Below, piece after piece: positions 21,544 to 33,020 of a stretch of DNA of 64,000 nucleotides. The stretch covers positions 59,741-123,740 of the forward strand of contig WEDG01004875.1 of the NCBI GenBank assembly GCA_017591395.1, given 5' to 3'. Below the pieces are notes generated by a model that saw nothing but the letters and a program-made list of their open reading frames with translations, searched no databases and was not told the DNA's origin. Source of the stretch: Schistocephalus solidus. Its lineage: Eukaryota > Platyhelminthes > Cestoda > Diphyllobothriidea > Diphyllobothriidae. The first letter of the stretch is position 1; the number at the start of each line of letters is the position of its first letter. Position numbers and translations under genes: made by a program.

Positions 21544-24509
21544 GTGGTTTACGTTACCGCCCTCGATGTTCTTGGACACGCACGCCGTCGACACCAGTAC
21601 TGGTTTGACGACAATGACGCCGACATCAGCAACTTACTCGCAGAGAAGAATGGACTACACAAAGCCTACATGGATTTTCGGACTGACGCCACCAAAGCAG
21701 CCTTTTTCAGATGCCGGCGCCTTGAACAACAACGGCTGCGGGAGATGCAAGATGCCTGGATGATCCGAAAGGCAGAGGAAATCCAGGGGTATGCGGACCG
21801 CAATGAAATGAAAAACTTTTTCAAAGCCATCAAGGCCATCTACGGCCCGTGTATCAAGGGGTCCGAACCGCTGCTCAGCTCTGACGGCACAACACTGTTG
21901 ACAGATAAATCGCAAATTCTGAAGCGCTGGGCCGAGCACTTTAGAAATGCCCTTAACTGCTCATCAGCCATCTCCGATGCTGCCATTGACCGGCTCCCTC
22001 AAGTGGACACGAGCAATGACCTGGGTCTGCCGCCTTCCCTACCAGAAACCATCCGGACCGAGCAGCAGCTTTCCAGCGGTAAAGCACCGGGATCCGACGC
22101 AATCCCACCGGAAGTCTACAAGCACGGTGGGCCCCGACTGATGGCAGAACTCACAACACTCTTCCAGGAGATGTGGCGCCAAGGACAAGTTCCTCAGGAT
22201 TTCAAAGACGCGACCATCGTCCATCTCTACAAACGGAAGGGGAATCGGCAACTCTGTGATAATCACAGAGGCATGTCGTTGCTCAACATCGCCGGGAAGA
22301 TCTTTGCCCGTATCTTTCTCAATCATCTTAACGGTCACCTAGAGCAGAGCCTGCTCCCAGAAAGCCAATGTGGCTTCCACCGACACCACGAAACAACCGA
22401 TATGATCTTTGCCGCCCGCCAACTACAAGAGAAGTGTCAGGAGATGCGAACTCACCTATACACTACCTTCGTGGATCTAACGAAAGCCTTTGACACGGTG
22501 AATCGTGACGGACTGTGGAAAGTCATGCAGAAATTTGGTTGTCCTGAGCGGTTCACGCATATGGTGCGTCAGCTTCATGACGGGATGACGGCGGGCGTCA
22601 CTGTCAACGGGACGGTATCCGAAGAATTCGCAGGGACCAACGGAGTGAAGCAGGGCTGCGTACTGGCCCCCACCCTCTTCAGTCTCATGTTTTCGGCTAT
22701 GCTGATGGACGCCTACCGTGATGAGCAGCCTGGTATCCGCATCGCCTACAGAACTGATGGGCACCTTCTCAACAGTTGGCGTATGCAGGCTCCAACGCGC
22801 ATGTCTACGACTACAGTCCATGACTTGCTCTTCGCGGACGACTGCGCCCTTAACACCGTGACGGAGGAGAACATGCAAAAGAGCATGGACCTCTTCGCTG
22901 AAGGCTGCGCCGATTTTGGATTAACAATCAGTACAGCCAAAACGGTTGTCATGCACCAGCCACCACCCAGCGCGGAATACAATGCTCTTTGAATCAATGT
23001 CAACGGTGCTCAACTCAAAAACGTGGAAACCTTCGCTTATCTAGGAAGCACGATGTCGCGCAACACGAGAATCGATGACGAGGTTGCCAACGGATCTCCA
23101 AAGCTAGCCAGGCCTTCGGCCGGCTGCAGGCCTCCGTGTGAAATCGCCACGGTATTCACCTTAACAAAAAACTGCAGACGAACAAGGCCGTCGTCTTGTC
23201 GACACTACTTTATGGAGCGGAAACCTGGACAGTCTACTTGAACCAAACCAGGAAGCTGAATCACTTTCATCTCAGCTGCCTCCGCAAAATACTGAAGCTG
23301 AAATGGCAAGACAGGATCCCGGATACGGAAGTCCTGGAGCGGACCAGAATCCTCAGCATCAATGCCATGCTGAGGCAAGTGCAACTGCGATGGAGCGGCA
23401 ACCTGGTAAGAATGGACGACGAGCGACTACCCAAACGACTTTTCTATGGTGATGTCGCTCCGGGTTCTCGCCGGTAGGGAGGTCAAAAATGACGCTACAA
23501 GGACACTTTGAAGAAATCGCTGAAGCAACTGCCACTCAACTCGGCGACCTGGGAGGACCTTGCCCAGGATAGACCAGCATGGAGAAGATCAGTGAAGACT
23601 GGTTCAGCAATCTATGAGGCCAACCGGATCGCCACCGCCAAGGGCAAAAGAGCGGCACGAAAGTCACCAGCGCTCCGGACCAACAACTTTAATGCCCAGG
23701 CCCTGCCAACATGCCCGCGCTGTCAACGCATCTTACGCGCGCGAATCGGCCTGGTTGGACATCTTCGGACGCAATGCACCAACAATCCGACAATTCAAAT
23801 TTCTACGTCAAATTCTGCAAACCCTCCTTCTGACTCCCCCACCCTCACTGCTGGCATCAATTCCATTTCTCCCACCATCATCGAGACCACATCCATCTAC
23901 TCATCGCCTGTTACCCCCACCACCGCAACCACCACCGCCTTCGCCTTCACTACCACCACCATCAGCGATGGGGAATCTCTCCTAAGCTGTAATCAATGCG
24001 AACGGACATTCACCTCACGCATCGGCCTGGTCAGTCACTTGCGAATACATCGTACAGAGACCGGTGAGCCAGTGCCTGGAGCACCATCACACAGCAGAGA
24101 TCGTCGCCTCCACTGTCCTCACTGTCCTCGCGCATTCACTCATCGCGTGGGCCTATTCGGTCACATGCGCATCCATGACAGCGGAATACACCACAATGCC
24201 GACAACACCGATACACCATGCACACCCTCCGCTCCTGCCATTCTTAGCACCCCTGCCACCCTCACTACCATGAATGACATCCTCCCAGCCTCTACCGATT
24301 TCTCCTGCCCACACTGCGCCCGCAACTTCAACTCACGCATCGGCCTGGTCGGTCACCTGCGAATCCATCGCACGGAGGCTGGTGACCCAGTGCCTGGGGC
24401 TCCGACATATGGTCGACGCGCCCGCCTTAACTGCCTTTACTGCTCCCGCACATTTACACACCGCATGGGCCTATTAGGACACATGTGCCTCCACGACAAC
24501 CTCCGGTAA
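21544..24509 (+). pseudogene. RTE-like reverse transcriptase with C-terminal C2H2 zinc fingers, APE missing
   Basis: A long non-LTR RT: frame 21544-22992 (482 aa) covers the RT palm, with GKAPGSDAIPPEVYKHG, CDNHRGMSLLNIAGKIF, FVDLTKAFDTVNRDGLW at about 22468, GVKQGCVLAPTLFSLMF and FADD at 22831-22842. The C-terminal part continues in 23196-23477 ([23 protein letters not shown]) and 23508-24509, which ends in five C2H2 fingers. The ORF is broken by a TGA at about 22990, a one-base frameshift near 23090, a TAG at 23475 and a TGA at 23490. The endonuclease domain is absent, so it is 5'-truncated. It is visibly more GC-rich than its surroundings, consistent with recent arrival. The RTE assignment is by resemblance only. 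Confidence 0.85.
23712..24493 (+). other. Five C2H2 zinc fingers at the end of the RTE-like ORF
   Basis: Fingers start near 23712 (CPRCQRILRARIGLVGHL), 23988 (CNQCERTFTSRIGLVSHL), 24114 (CPHCPRAFTHRVGLFGHM), 24305 (CPHCARNFNSRIGLVGHL) and 24432 (CLYCSRTFTHRMGLLGHM). The first ends in C rather than H (C2HC). Spacers are Ser/Thr/Pro-rich, with a TTTATT-coding low-complexity run near 23900-23960. Each has the CxxC, then 12 residues, then HxxxH layout. Such fingers could bind nucleic acid for target choice or RNA recognition, which is inference. Confidence 0.85.
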
Positions 24510-24609
24510 ACCACCGGAGGCTAAGCTACACCAGCACACACTACCTACACCAATACATCGACAACGCCCTCACAATCACCATTTATCAGAGTATATCACA
24601 GTTTCCTAG

Positions 24610-25760
24610 AAACCGTGGCTGGGAAGTCTGCCAATCTGACGCTTCCACCAGACCCCGCCGTCGGCTCAGTGTTTGTGCGTCGAGTGGCTGACCATTGAAC
24701 TGGGAGTCAGACGGCAATGGCTGCTCCATATCCCCTGAGTAAGTGAATCCTGGTGTGTGCGTTATGGGGGCCAGGTCGTGCTGTGGCGCGCGAAGACGGT
24801 TACGCCGATCCGTCGGCCAATGCGCTCACTCCAACATCAGGCAACTGACTGGCTCGGGTGGGTGTTGGGGAGAGAGTGAGGTCGACAGCTCAGCGCATGT
24901 TCCTCACTATAAACAATCTGAGGCGCTTGAAACTATCACGGTGCACTAAAAGCCATGGCTTGGAAGGTTGCCAACTGACGGGATAACTCTGATCGCGTGG
25001 TCATCCCAATGTGTGTTTTGTGTGGGGTGGCTGACTGGCAGACTGAGATTCAGGCTGCAATGGCTCCTTCTTAATGTGGTCTTTATTGCACTCCCACTTT
25101 GTGGGATCCGAGCCAGGTGTGGTGGTATGCCCAGGGGCGGCTCCGGCCACGCCAGCCACCTGCACCCTCTCTCATCTCCGGTCTTCTTGCCTGTGTCGTG
25201 AGACCGGGCTCAGGTGGGGGAGGAGAAGAGTGTGCCATAACGTTAACCACCGCGGTTGGAAGGTTGCCAACTGACAATTACACTCAGACCTCGCAGTTAG
25301 TCCAATGTGTGTTGTGTGGAGTGGCTGACTGGTGGTCTGAGAGTCAGGCTGCGATGGCTCCTTTTTAACGTGACCTTTGGCTATCTCTAATATGTAAAAT
25401 GTAAGCCGTTCAACCCCCTGTTGTGGGAAATCCTGGTGCTTGTGTTTGGGGGGCCAGGTCGTGTACGTATTACACGTAGACAAGGTCAGCAGCAGCTGCG
25501 CCCGCTTCCGCATCATACAACTGACCGGCTCGGACAGTGGTCTGATTGTGGGGTGGGGAGAGAGTGAGGTCGAGAGCTCAGCGTATTTTCCTCACTATAA
25601 ACAATCTGATGCGCCTAAAACTATCACGGTGCGCTAAAAGCCGTGGCTTGGAAAGTTGCTAACTGACGGGATAACTCGGACCGCGTGGTCAGCCCAATGT
25701 GTGTTTTGTGTGGAGTGGCTGACTGGCGGACTGAGAGTCAGGTTGCAATGGCTCCTTCTT
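24610..25760 (+). repeat. Tandem array of about 687-bp units, with partial copies
   Basis: Two long copies (about 24745-25225 and about 25430-25915, period about 687) share GGGCCAGGTCGTG, CACTATAAACAATCTGA, GGCTTGGAA and GTGTGTTTTGTGTGG, in order. A divergent copy lies at about 24615-24725 and a partial one at about 25245-25370. No coding potential is convincing; the many short frames here are shadows of GC-rich repeat sequence. The unit follows the stop of the zinc-finger element and may be its 3' region. Confidence 0.75.
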
Positions 25761-26045
25761 AATGTGGCCTTTATGGCACTCCCACTCCGTGGGATTCGAG
25801 CCAGGTGTCGTTGCACGCCCAGGACGGCTCCGGCCGCGCCAGCCACCTGCGCCCTCTCCCATCTCCGGTCTTCTTGACTCTGTCGTGAGACCGGGCTCAG
25901 GTGGGTGAGGAGGAGAGAGTGCGGTAGCTGCAGCGCAAGGCTACTATCACTAAAAACTAATTCACGCGCGAGTCACCGTCTCTGCACCACCTGATGTGGA
26001 GCATACGGCGGACCTCATTGAAATCGACGGTCGAACTGCCTAGGT
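25761..26045 (-). repeat. Copy of a roughly 390-bp dispersed repeat
   Basis: Read on the minus strand, this matches 37800-38420 and 56440-56640: CGTCGATTTCAATGAGGTCC, CATCAGGTGGTGCAGAGACG, TGCGCTGCAGCTACCGCACT, then a CGGAGATGGGAGAGGGCGCA block. It overlaps the end of the 687-bp array unit, so the array unit contains the tail of this repeat. Confidence 0.65.
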
Positions 26046-27095
26046 ATGGAAGCGGTATTTTTTTCTTACAGTTTTTAAATAGGGGACTCGCTGTACTCTG
26101 CCCCAGATTATACCAGTAGGCGTTTTTTTTATCACTGCTTCTGTAATAGTTCACCATATATTTGAAAAATGTCAGTTATTGTTTAATAATTTCCAGTCGT
26201 TGTGAATCGGATGTGCCAACCATACTACTCATTTCTGATATTTCATATGGTTGTTCACTCAGAGCAACAAGTATGAACCTTTTATTAACTTATACCATGG
26301 TACTAAGTTTGTAATGAATGGGCCCTCAGTGCCTTAAATATACGATTAATTTATAAATTATTTATGTTACTCGCATTTACCCATTTTTGGTTTAATAGCT
26401 ATAACGCTCTTTATTCCACATGGGGTGCGTTTCCTTATCATTAACTGAGTTTTCGCCCATTGCCTTTGTTCTTTGCTAAGCGGCGTTTTCAGCTAATTTT
26501 GTCGTAGCCCATTAGTTGCTTTGGCTTGTCTCAATTGTTTTTTAGCATGGCATCGCATTATGTAGCGTCTATACTGGCAATAGTTGAGACCATGAACGAG
26601 AACGCGCGCTGCCATTTTCACGCGCGTTCACTCGTCCACAGAAGTCAGCCAATCATTGTGCAATGCCCTATTGTTCCTTCTCTCCACGCGCATTTTCACT
26701 CAGGTTCTCTCACTGTTGCAGCCTGGATGGAAAACGCTATCAGTGCCGTTTCACTCTCCTTACCAGACGTCTGGAAAAATGCACCTGATTTATACTTCCC
26801 GCCCCGCAAATCCAGTTACTCCTCTTCGAATTTTACCAGGAAAATCACTAAATTGTTTCATTTTTGCCATTGCAGGTTATGCCGTCGTTGCATTCAGTCA
26901 TAAAGAGTCCACCGGCCGACAAACTTACACCCAGCTTACGGCAGCTGTCTTACGACTGCATAATGTTTCCGACCTTCCATGGTATCATCAGCTCATTTAT
27001 GAGAATTGGTAGGTTAACCGAAAACCCACCTAGCCAATCAGAAGCAGCCGAGCACGTTGCAGTGAGTTCCACGTGGACGATAACGTTGTAAGGAG
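26046..27095. other. Non-coding stretch, possibly gypsy 5' region
   Basis: AT-rich to about 26500 and less so after. It lies upstream of the gypsy Gag relic and could contain its 5' LTR and leader, but I could not match it to the 3' LTR candidate at 28424-28510. Open frames at 26526-26903 and 26656-27012 show no Gag motif. Confidence 0.3.
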
Positions 27096-27557
27096 ATGTT
27101 CGTTGAGCGCCTGCCCAAGGAGGTTCAAAATATTTTGGCCTTTGACTCAGAGGATCCCTCGGTTTCACGGCTAGCCGAGAGAGCAGACAGGATGTTGAAG
27201 GGTTTAGCGATTCCAGCCAACCTCTATTGCCCAGCTCTCTACTTCCTCTTGACCGATGGCAAAGGACCACTTTGTGATGCAGATGGCCAACATGACAAAA
27301 GAGCTGACTTCGCTCAAAATCCAGCTTACGCCTCAACTCTCTTCGAACATCCAGTCCACACCGTTCCTGTTCCCGTTAATCACACGAATTGTCAATGTAT
27401 GTTGGTACCACATAAACTATGGCGCAAAGGTACATTGATTTACTTTCATTTTTCATTCAACTTTACACAGGGAAATCAGTCTGCCAGAGAAAAGAGGCGA
27501 TCATCCTGACTGGCTACTTCGACTCTGCTCGTACTATCTATGTGTATGACAACTTGA
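27096..27557 (+). pseudogene. Ty3/gypsy Gag and protease N-terminus relic
   Basis: FVERLPKEVQNILAF followed by LAERADRMLKG resembles the end of a gypsy Gag capsid. After a frameshift near 27255, NVCWYHINYGAK (Cys at 27400) matches the cysteine-histidine region typical of this Gag group. A further frame gives RTIYVYDNLTCITG, which resembles the start of a retropepsin domain before its DTGA. There is no DTGA. Gag would coat the RNA. At least two frameshifts are present. Confidence 0.6.
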
Positions 27558-28240
27558 CTTGCATCACTGGATTGCCAATCTTGGTGTGCCAGCTATCATA
27601 AACACTGACCGCCGAAGCCAGTTTCACTCAAGTCTCTTCCGTGAGTTCACTAAACTTCTCGGGTGTGCGCACATGCGACAACGGCATATCACCCTGCTTC
27701 TAACGGCCTTGTGGAACGCCTACATCGCCAACTGAAGACAGCACTGATGTCTCAATCAGACAAAACTGCGTGGAGGGGCAACCTACCCCTCGTCCTTTTG
27801 GGTATTCGATCAGTTGTCAAAGAGGACATTTAATTCAGGCGGTTCACCTCTCCGCCTGCCCGGTGAATTTGTGCAGTCTTCCACCGTAAACACTAGATTG
27901 TCAAATGCTTTCGTTTAACAATTGAAACAGCGCATGACTCAACTGCGTCCAACTCCCACTCGCCTGACATCCAAACGCGTTTTTGTGCAAGACGACCTTA
28001 ACTCGGCTCCTTTCACTTCGTCCGTATTGAAACAGTCCGCAAGCTTCTTTTTTCCCCTTTTGGTGGCCCTTACAAGGTGTATCAACGGATGGACAAGTAT
28101 TACGTCATACAGAAAGCTGACAAGAATGACACAGTCTCCATTGAAAGACTCAAGCCAGCTTATCTTGAGTGCATCCCATCACCCATTGCTCCATCCAATT
28201 CCTCCGTACCGTCACCACCCATTCCACCTATGACTGTCCC
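27558..28240 (+). pseudogene. Ty3/gypsy integrase C-terminal half
   Basis: WIANLGVPAIINTDRRSQF carries the second catalytic Asp; then come FREFTKLLGC, TTAYHPASNGLVERLHRQLK with the catalytic Glu, LPLVLLGIRSVVKEDI, RLTSKRVFVQDDL and DTVSIERLKPAYLE near the C-terminus. This order and the spacing between Asp and Glu fit a DDE integrase followed by its C-terminal tail. The first Asp and zinc-binding domain are missing. Frameshifts near 27680, 27830 and 28030 break the frame. Confidence 0.75.
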
Positions 28241-28414
28241 TTCCACTCAACCTTCAAAGTCGGCCACTGCACCCACTAATTTGCTACTCCTTCTTCACCA
28301 CAACGCATTTCCGCTCGTTCTGGTAGACATATCCATTTTCCTGCCAATCATAAGGACTTTGTCGTATAATTTTGCCTTTTAGTCATCAAGCGTTTTGTTC
28401 TACAACAAACGCTC

Positions 28415-28510
28415 TGGTGGGGGAGTTGTGTAGGTATTTGTACAATTTACATGTATGTATCTTTCTTGTTAACCTGAATCTTTATGTACGTTTGTTTAAA
28501 TTTGCTTAAT
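28415..28510 (+). other. Possible polypurine tract and partial 3' LTR
   Basis: GGTGGGGGAG at about 28415-28424 is a plausible polypurine tract, followed by TGTGTAGGTATTTGTACA, which could be an LTR start. No second LTR copy was found in the window, and LINE D sequence begins by about 28511, so the LTR would be truncated. Confidence 0.35.
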
Positions 28511-29921
28511 TTAGAATTTATATTTGGTAAGCACCGGCAAGGCACTGTCTAAGCAAACATTAGTAACGAAATAAAGTTATGATAATGTGTGCAGATAAAA
28601 TGTACAAATACATAACTTGTCCTGCTATGTCAACAGTTAGCGATGTTTTAAAATTAATGTTGAACTAGAAAAAAAGGCAGTGAAAAAAACTCCTACCATA
28701 AAAATGGAGGCAGAGTTCAAAAGGCCTTCATTTTTGAATAAAAGGTAGGAGAAAAAATCTGCTTAGGAAAAAATGGTCAGGTGGTTGATTAGGGTAATAC
28801 TGTAGTAGCATTTCATAATGAGATAATGAAACGTCGAGGTGATTCATTCTTGATCACTTAGGCGTTTGAAATTAAATCTCACGAAAATGCGTCAATGAAC
28901 TTAAATCCTCAACATCTTAAAATCCAGAATTGAATTCTGATGATGGTTAGTATCCAAAGAAACGGTACATTTTAGACTGTGGACCACCGAATGTGTACGT
29001 CCGAATGACGTCATCTTTTTGATGACTGGTGATATAAGGAGACATCATAGTTCATGGGCGACTCGAAATAGTGAAAATATAGTTTCAAGAGATTCACTTA
29101 AATTCCCGATGGTCCTTTCTCCGAGTCATGGGAAAGCTACTGGGAAAAGATGAGGAAAATAAAAGGTTAATAGAATCAGTGTTGATATAAATGTACAGTC
29201 TTCGCTTGAATGCAGGTAGACTAGTTAATGACCTCTTTTCAATTGGCAAGTTATTCCAAAGAAAACTATATCTAGAAGCAAAGAAGAGAGAGCGTTTACA
29301 CGTGGAGGATGCAGGGGGAGGTATAATTAGTGCAGAAATTCTTAGGTTATAAGGAAGACTAACGGGAGTACAAACATACGATAAAGTCTTAATTTAATTT
29401 CAGGAAGGTAGAAATTATAAGAAATAAAGCCGCAAATCTGAGCAGCTTTGGCCGTAATTCTATCGGCATGAGGCGAAAGATGGAGGAACATTCAATCATA
29501 GGGCAATCTTCAAAAATAAGAGTTTGCGGCAGCCTTACAGGCCCAAAACTCATGTAGCGACACTTAGTAGATGAGAACTCCATTAGCCATGTGGAGCTCC
29601 AGGCCGAACGAGCGTCTAAGGCTGAATGAATTTGTTCTAGGCACCGTTCGGTCGTAGAGTTAGAGAAGGAATACACGCATTTGAGGTCATCAGCATAAAT
29701 AAAAGATTGAGAAAGTTTAACTATCGATGAAATATCATTTATATACAGTAAGAACAATGGAGGACCTGATACGGTACCTTGAAGGACACCACTAACAATC
29801 GGGGCAGCACTTGAGTATGAGGACCCTACTAAACCTTTTTGTTTTCGATCATTTAGGTATGATCTAATTAAGTCAGTAAGGGGACAACGAAATCCTATAG
29901 CTTCTAGTTTAGCTAGAAGTC
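28511..29921 (-). mobile_element. LINE D, 5'-truncated CR1-like retrotransposon
   Basis: On the minus strand, RT sequence starts abruptly at LLAKLEAIGF near 29921 and includes IVSGVLQGTVSGPPLFLLYI and a YADD box (complement of 29686-29697) within the frame 29389-29757. The C-terminal end includes SFLWNNLPIEKRSLTSLPAF at about 29230-29280. A long 3' UTR runs to about 28511, ending in GTGCTTACCAAATATAAATT. The element starts directly beside the LINE A3 tail. Confidence 0.75.
29389..29921 (-). pseudogene. LINE D reverse transcriptase fragment
   Basis: The frame 29389-29757 (122 aa) plus upstream codons covers the RT palm from the block before VLQGTVSGPPL to beyond the YADD catalytic motif. It matches the CR1 family but is distinct from A, B and C. 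It lacks the N-terminal RT, endonuclease and ORF1. Confidence 0.75.
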
Positions 29922-32660
29922 GTTTATTTTATTTTATTTATTTATTGTCAGTTTACAGGCAAGGTCAAAAATTATATACAGTAGAGGGTCCAGCTGACAG
30001 TGAAAAAAACTCCTGATCGCGGTTTCAGGTGTTTTCAGGTGAAAAAACTGCAGCTTATTGGGTAATTAAAGTTCTGGACAGGGACGCGTTAACACAGGTA
30101 TCCGGTGAAGAACTCCTCCATTCAGTGTTATGGATCCGGTATTCTGCACCAGCAGGTATGTCGGTGAGCGGCTGTTCGCTGTTGACAGAGAAATAAGCCG
30201 ATTGAGGTCTGCAGAGCCAGCAATATTGCCCTCAGCATGAAGTCTGGCACAGGATTCAGAGTCCGGGAACAGCATCAGCACGGAAAAGAGCTTGCACTGA
30301 GTCAGCATTTAAAATTCGTGGAAGGTGTCCTGAATGTAGAAAACTAGTGACAGCTCTCATAAACCAAGGATAACTTTACTGAATTTTGATACTTCTGGGT
30401 AGCTCATTCCCGATTTCAATAGCGTTAACCAAAAAAAACTGACGGTTTCTAACGGTGCGCGCCAAAGGATGAAATAAAAATACATTTCGATGACTGGTGC
30501 GCCGAGAGTGGTCGAGCTGCCTCAGAGTAGTTAGGAAGTTAAAGGTACAACAGTTTAAATGTTTAAACAGAAAAAATAGTCCCTTCTGTAACCTGCGAAG
30601 CCACAATGGGTCGAGGCTTATAAGCTCACATCGTTGTTGGTAGTACATGTTTCTGTGTTCTAAAGAGAAAACTATTTATGCTAAGAAGTTCTGGACTGAT
30701 TCTACCTTTTTTCGTGCAAAATATTGTAGAAGGCTGAATAGAATAAAGCAGTATTCCAGACTAAATCTGACATACATTTTATAAAGGCTGGTTCTAATAT
30801 TGTTAGTTTTGAAATTTCTGCGAATAAACCCAGTAGCTTGGCATGCTTTCGAAACAATCCGCGCGCAGTGCTCTGACAGATTCAGATGACTATAATTTTA
30901 GAGGCCCAGATACTTTATAAGTCCGGGCACATTTAGGTAGTGACCGTGTATGCAAAGGTGGGACTGATGGTTGTCGCCAATAACCATAACGGAGCACTTT
31001 TGCCATAAAAGTGAAAGGCGCCATGTGCGGCACCACTGAGCAAAGGCCTGAAGATCCGTTTTAAAGGGCTCAAGCACGATGTTGCGATCGGCCGGTTTTT
31101 ATCGAAAGGCAACTTTTAAATCGTCAGCGTACATAAAGGGCCTACCATACTGAAAAAAATTACGAACATCGTTAACAAAAAGGCAAAATATAAGCGGACC
31201 GAGCATGCTACCCTCAATAACTCCACTCCTCACATGCGTGTGGTTGGAGATAACATCAGAAATGTTAACCCGTTGTGATCGAGCATTCAAATAGGAGGAT
31301 ATTAAGTTCAGAATCTTGTTACCAATGCCGAAGGAGGCACGTTTCAGCAGTCGGAGATCATGGTCAACACGATCAAAAGCCTTCGTGAAATCGAAGTAAA
31401 CGGTGTAAATTGCAAAACCGCTGTCTCAAGATTGTAGCACATGATCAAAGAAAATGAGCTGGCGAGTGTCACAAGACCTTTTTTCGAGAAACCCATGCTC
31501 ATTCACATTAATTAGGTTATTCTCTGTTAGGTGACGCATCATCTTGTCTTTGATCAAGGTCTCCAAGATCTTCGAGACTGCTGGTAGTGTATTTATTGGC
31601 CTAAAGTCGTCAAATGACGTAGGTCAGCCGTGTTTGGGTGGAGGCAGAATGTCCGATTCCTTCTATTAAATAGGAAAGGTTTTGCTTTTAAGAGCAAGAT
31701 TTAATATCATATACAGGAGGGACGGCAATATATCATTTGCATCCACCTCAAGAACTCTGACCGTGATGCTATCTGGTCCAGGACTGTAAGATTGACGAAG
31801 ACGCCGAATGGCTACGGTCACGTCCCAGAGCGTAAAAGTTATGGTTTCTAGGATGTTACCGGTCCAAACCCAGATGTTCGGAAAGTGGGCAACATAATGT
31901 TCACTAAAAGTTCTAGCCCAGAAAGTATCGATGCTATCAGCCGTCAACTAATCGTCAGCTATAGGGTTTCCTAAAACGTCTCGAAGAATGGGGTGTTGCG
32001 TTTTTCTCTGCACTTTTACTTTACGCGAAAAGAGTTTCGCAACATTTACCGAAGTGTTTTTGGAAAAATTTGACCTCATTGGCTAGCTGTTTTTCTTCAG
32101 ACAGCCTCTTAGCCTCTTCAAAGATTTGTTGGATCTAGGGCAGGACGGAAGTGTCGTTTTGTAGATGAAAACGACGGGAGAGTCTACGCAGTCTACGGCG
32201 GAAAGGTAAAGGGAGATAGACTTCATCCTTAAAATTAATTATTTTCTTACTGGGAACAAAACGAGAAATTTTGTCGACCTAGAAATTGGTAGAATGTATC
32301 AGTAAAAATACTCACATCCAAACATAAAAAGAAGTTTATTCAATCGTGGGATTTAAGATGTGTTAGTTATTTCCCCATATTTGCTGATCAAAAATCATGG
32401 AAAAACTATATTTTTTCGAAAACGTTTCATTCACCTCAAGTTCTAAAGGAGAAAGAGCTATGGCATTGTTAGAACTCCCAAGTGGGTATAAAGGTGATAC
32501 TGACAATGGCTGACAACCTCTACAGAAAATAAGATCAAGTATGTTTTGATCATGGGCTGGGAAAATTTAATTACCCTGCCCCACATGCTAATATCTATGG
32601 CCTCATTAAGAGAGTGATCAGTCTTAGCACAAATAAATCTCAAATTACTTAAAAGGTTGG
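29922..32660 (-). mobile_element. LINE A3, 5'-truncated copy of family A
   Basis: An independent insertion of LINE A on the minus strand, corresponding to about 15320-18019 of A1. The tail (TTTATTTATTTATTG in reverse) is at about 29924-29955, with the 3' UTR at 29956-30340, RT C-terminal part 30376-30900, YADD as the complement of 31120-31131, linker 31970-32250 and APE remnant (AIDISMWGRVIKF) at 32458-32643. It carries the same TGA after HVLQS as A1. Frames are short and broken. Confidence 0.85.
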
Positions 32661-32870
32661 AGAAAATGTGAAAAGATTGAACTGCTGTACGAACTATGAC
32701 TTACCTAATACATAGAACTGCGTCTTTCGTGTTATGACCAGATGCTGGGGTCTACTTAGAGGCATTGCGCTTTTGAAGTGATTGGGTTTTTGTTTCATAT
32801 TTCACAACAATTTCGCATCCTCTAGTGCAGTAATCAACCGAGGACACCCATTATCCTTGTTCTTTAATCC

Positions 32871-33020
32871 GCAAGACTGGATATGAAGCAGTGTTCCTTG
32901 TCTATGAGGCTGCTGAAACCATGGAACGACCTTCTTGCCGATGTTGTGGTAGCACCATCAATTGGAAGCTTTAAAACTAAGTTTGGCAGATTGATATTGT
33001 ATGAAGAATCAGATCGATAG
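32871..33020 (+). pseudogene. LINE E, RT protein C-terminus fragment
   Basis: A 49-codon plus-strand frame ending in TAG at 33018 reads ARLDMKQCSLSMRLLKPWND, then VVVAPSIGSFKTKFGRL and YEESDR. The WNDL, VV.AP and SFK spacing is the usual C-terminal signature of CR1-like RT proteins. The rest of the element is not evident; some decayed sequence may lie back to about 32700. Confidence 0.6.

Noticed and set aside
21655..23003. Several long minus-strand frames (94, 99, 133 and 85 aa).
   Set aside because: They are shadows of the GC-rich zinc-finger RT ORF on the plus strand, which has clear RT motifs.
23614..24477. Alternate plus-strand frames of 123, 69 and 67 aa across the zinc-finger region.
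   Set aside because: They overlap the C2H2 frame in another phase and are Pro/Ser-rich low-complexity translations.
25957..26157. Minus-strand frame of 66 aa.
   Set aside because: It begins inside the 390-bp repeat copy and is not preserved in the other copies of the family.
11263..28945. Hammerhead ribozyme core (CTGATGA with GAAA), as found in some flatworm repeats and Penelope-like elements.
   Set aside because: CTGATGATGG occurs near 11263 and 28934, but without the following stem and GAAA in the right spacing; the Penelope-like element showed no such motif by eye.
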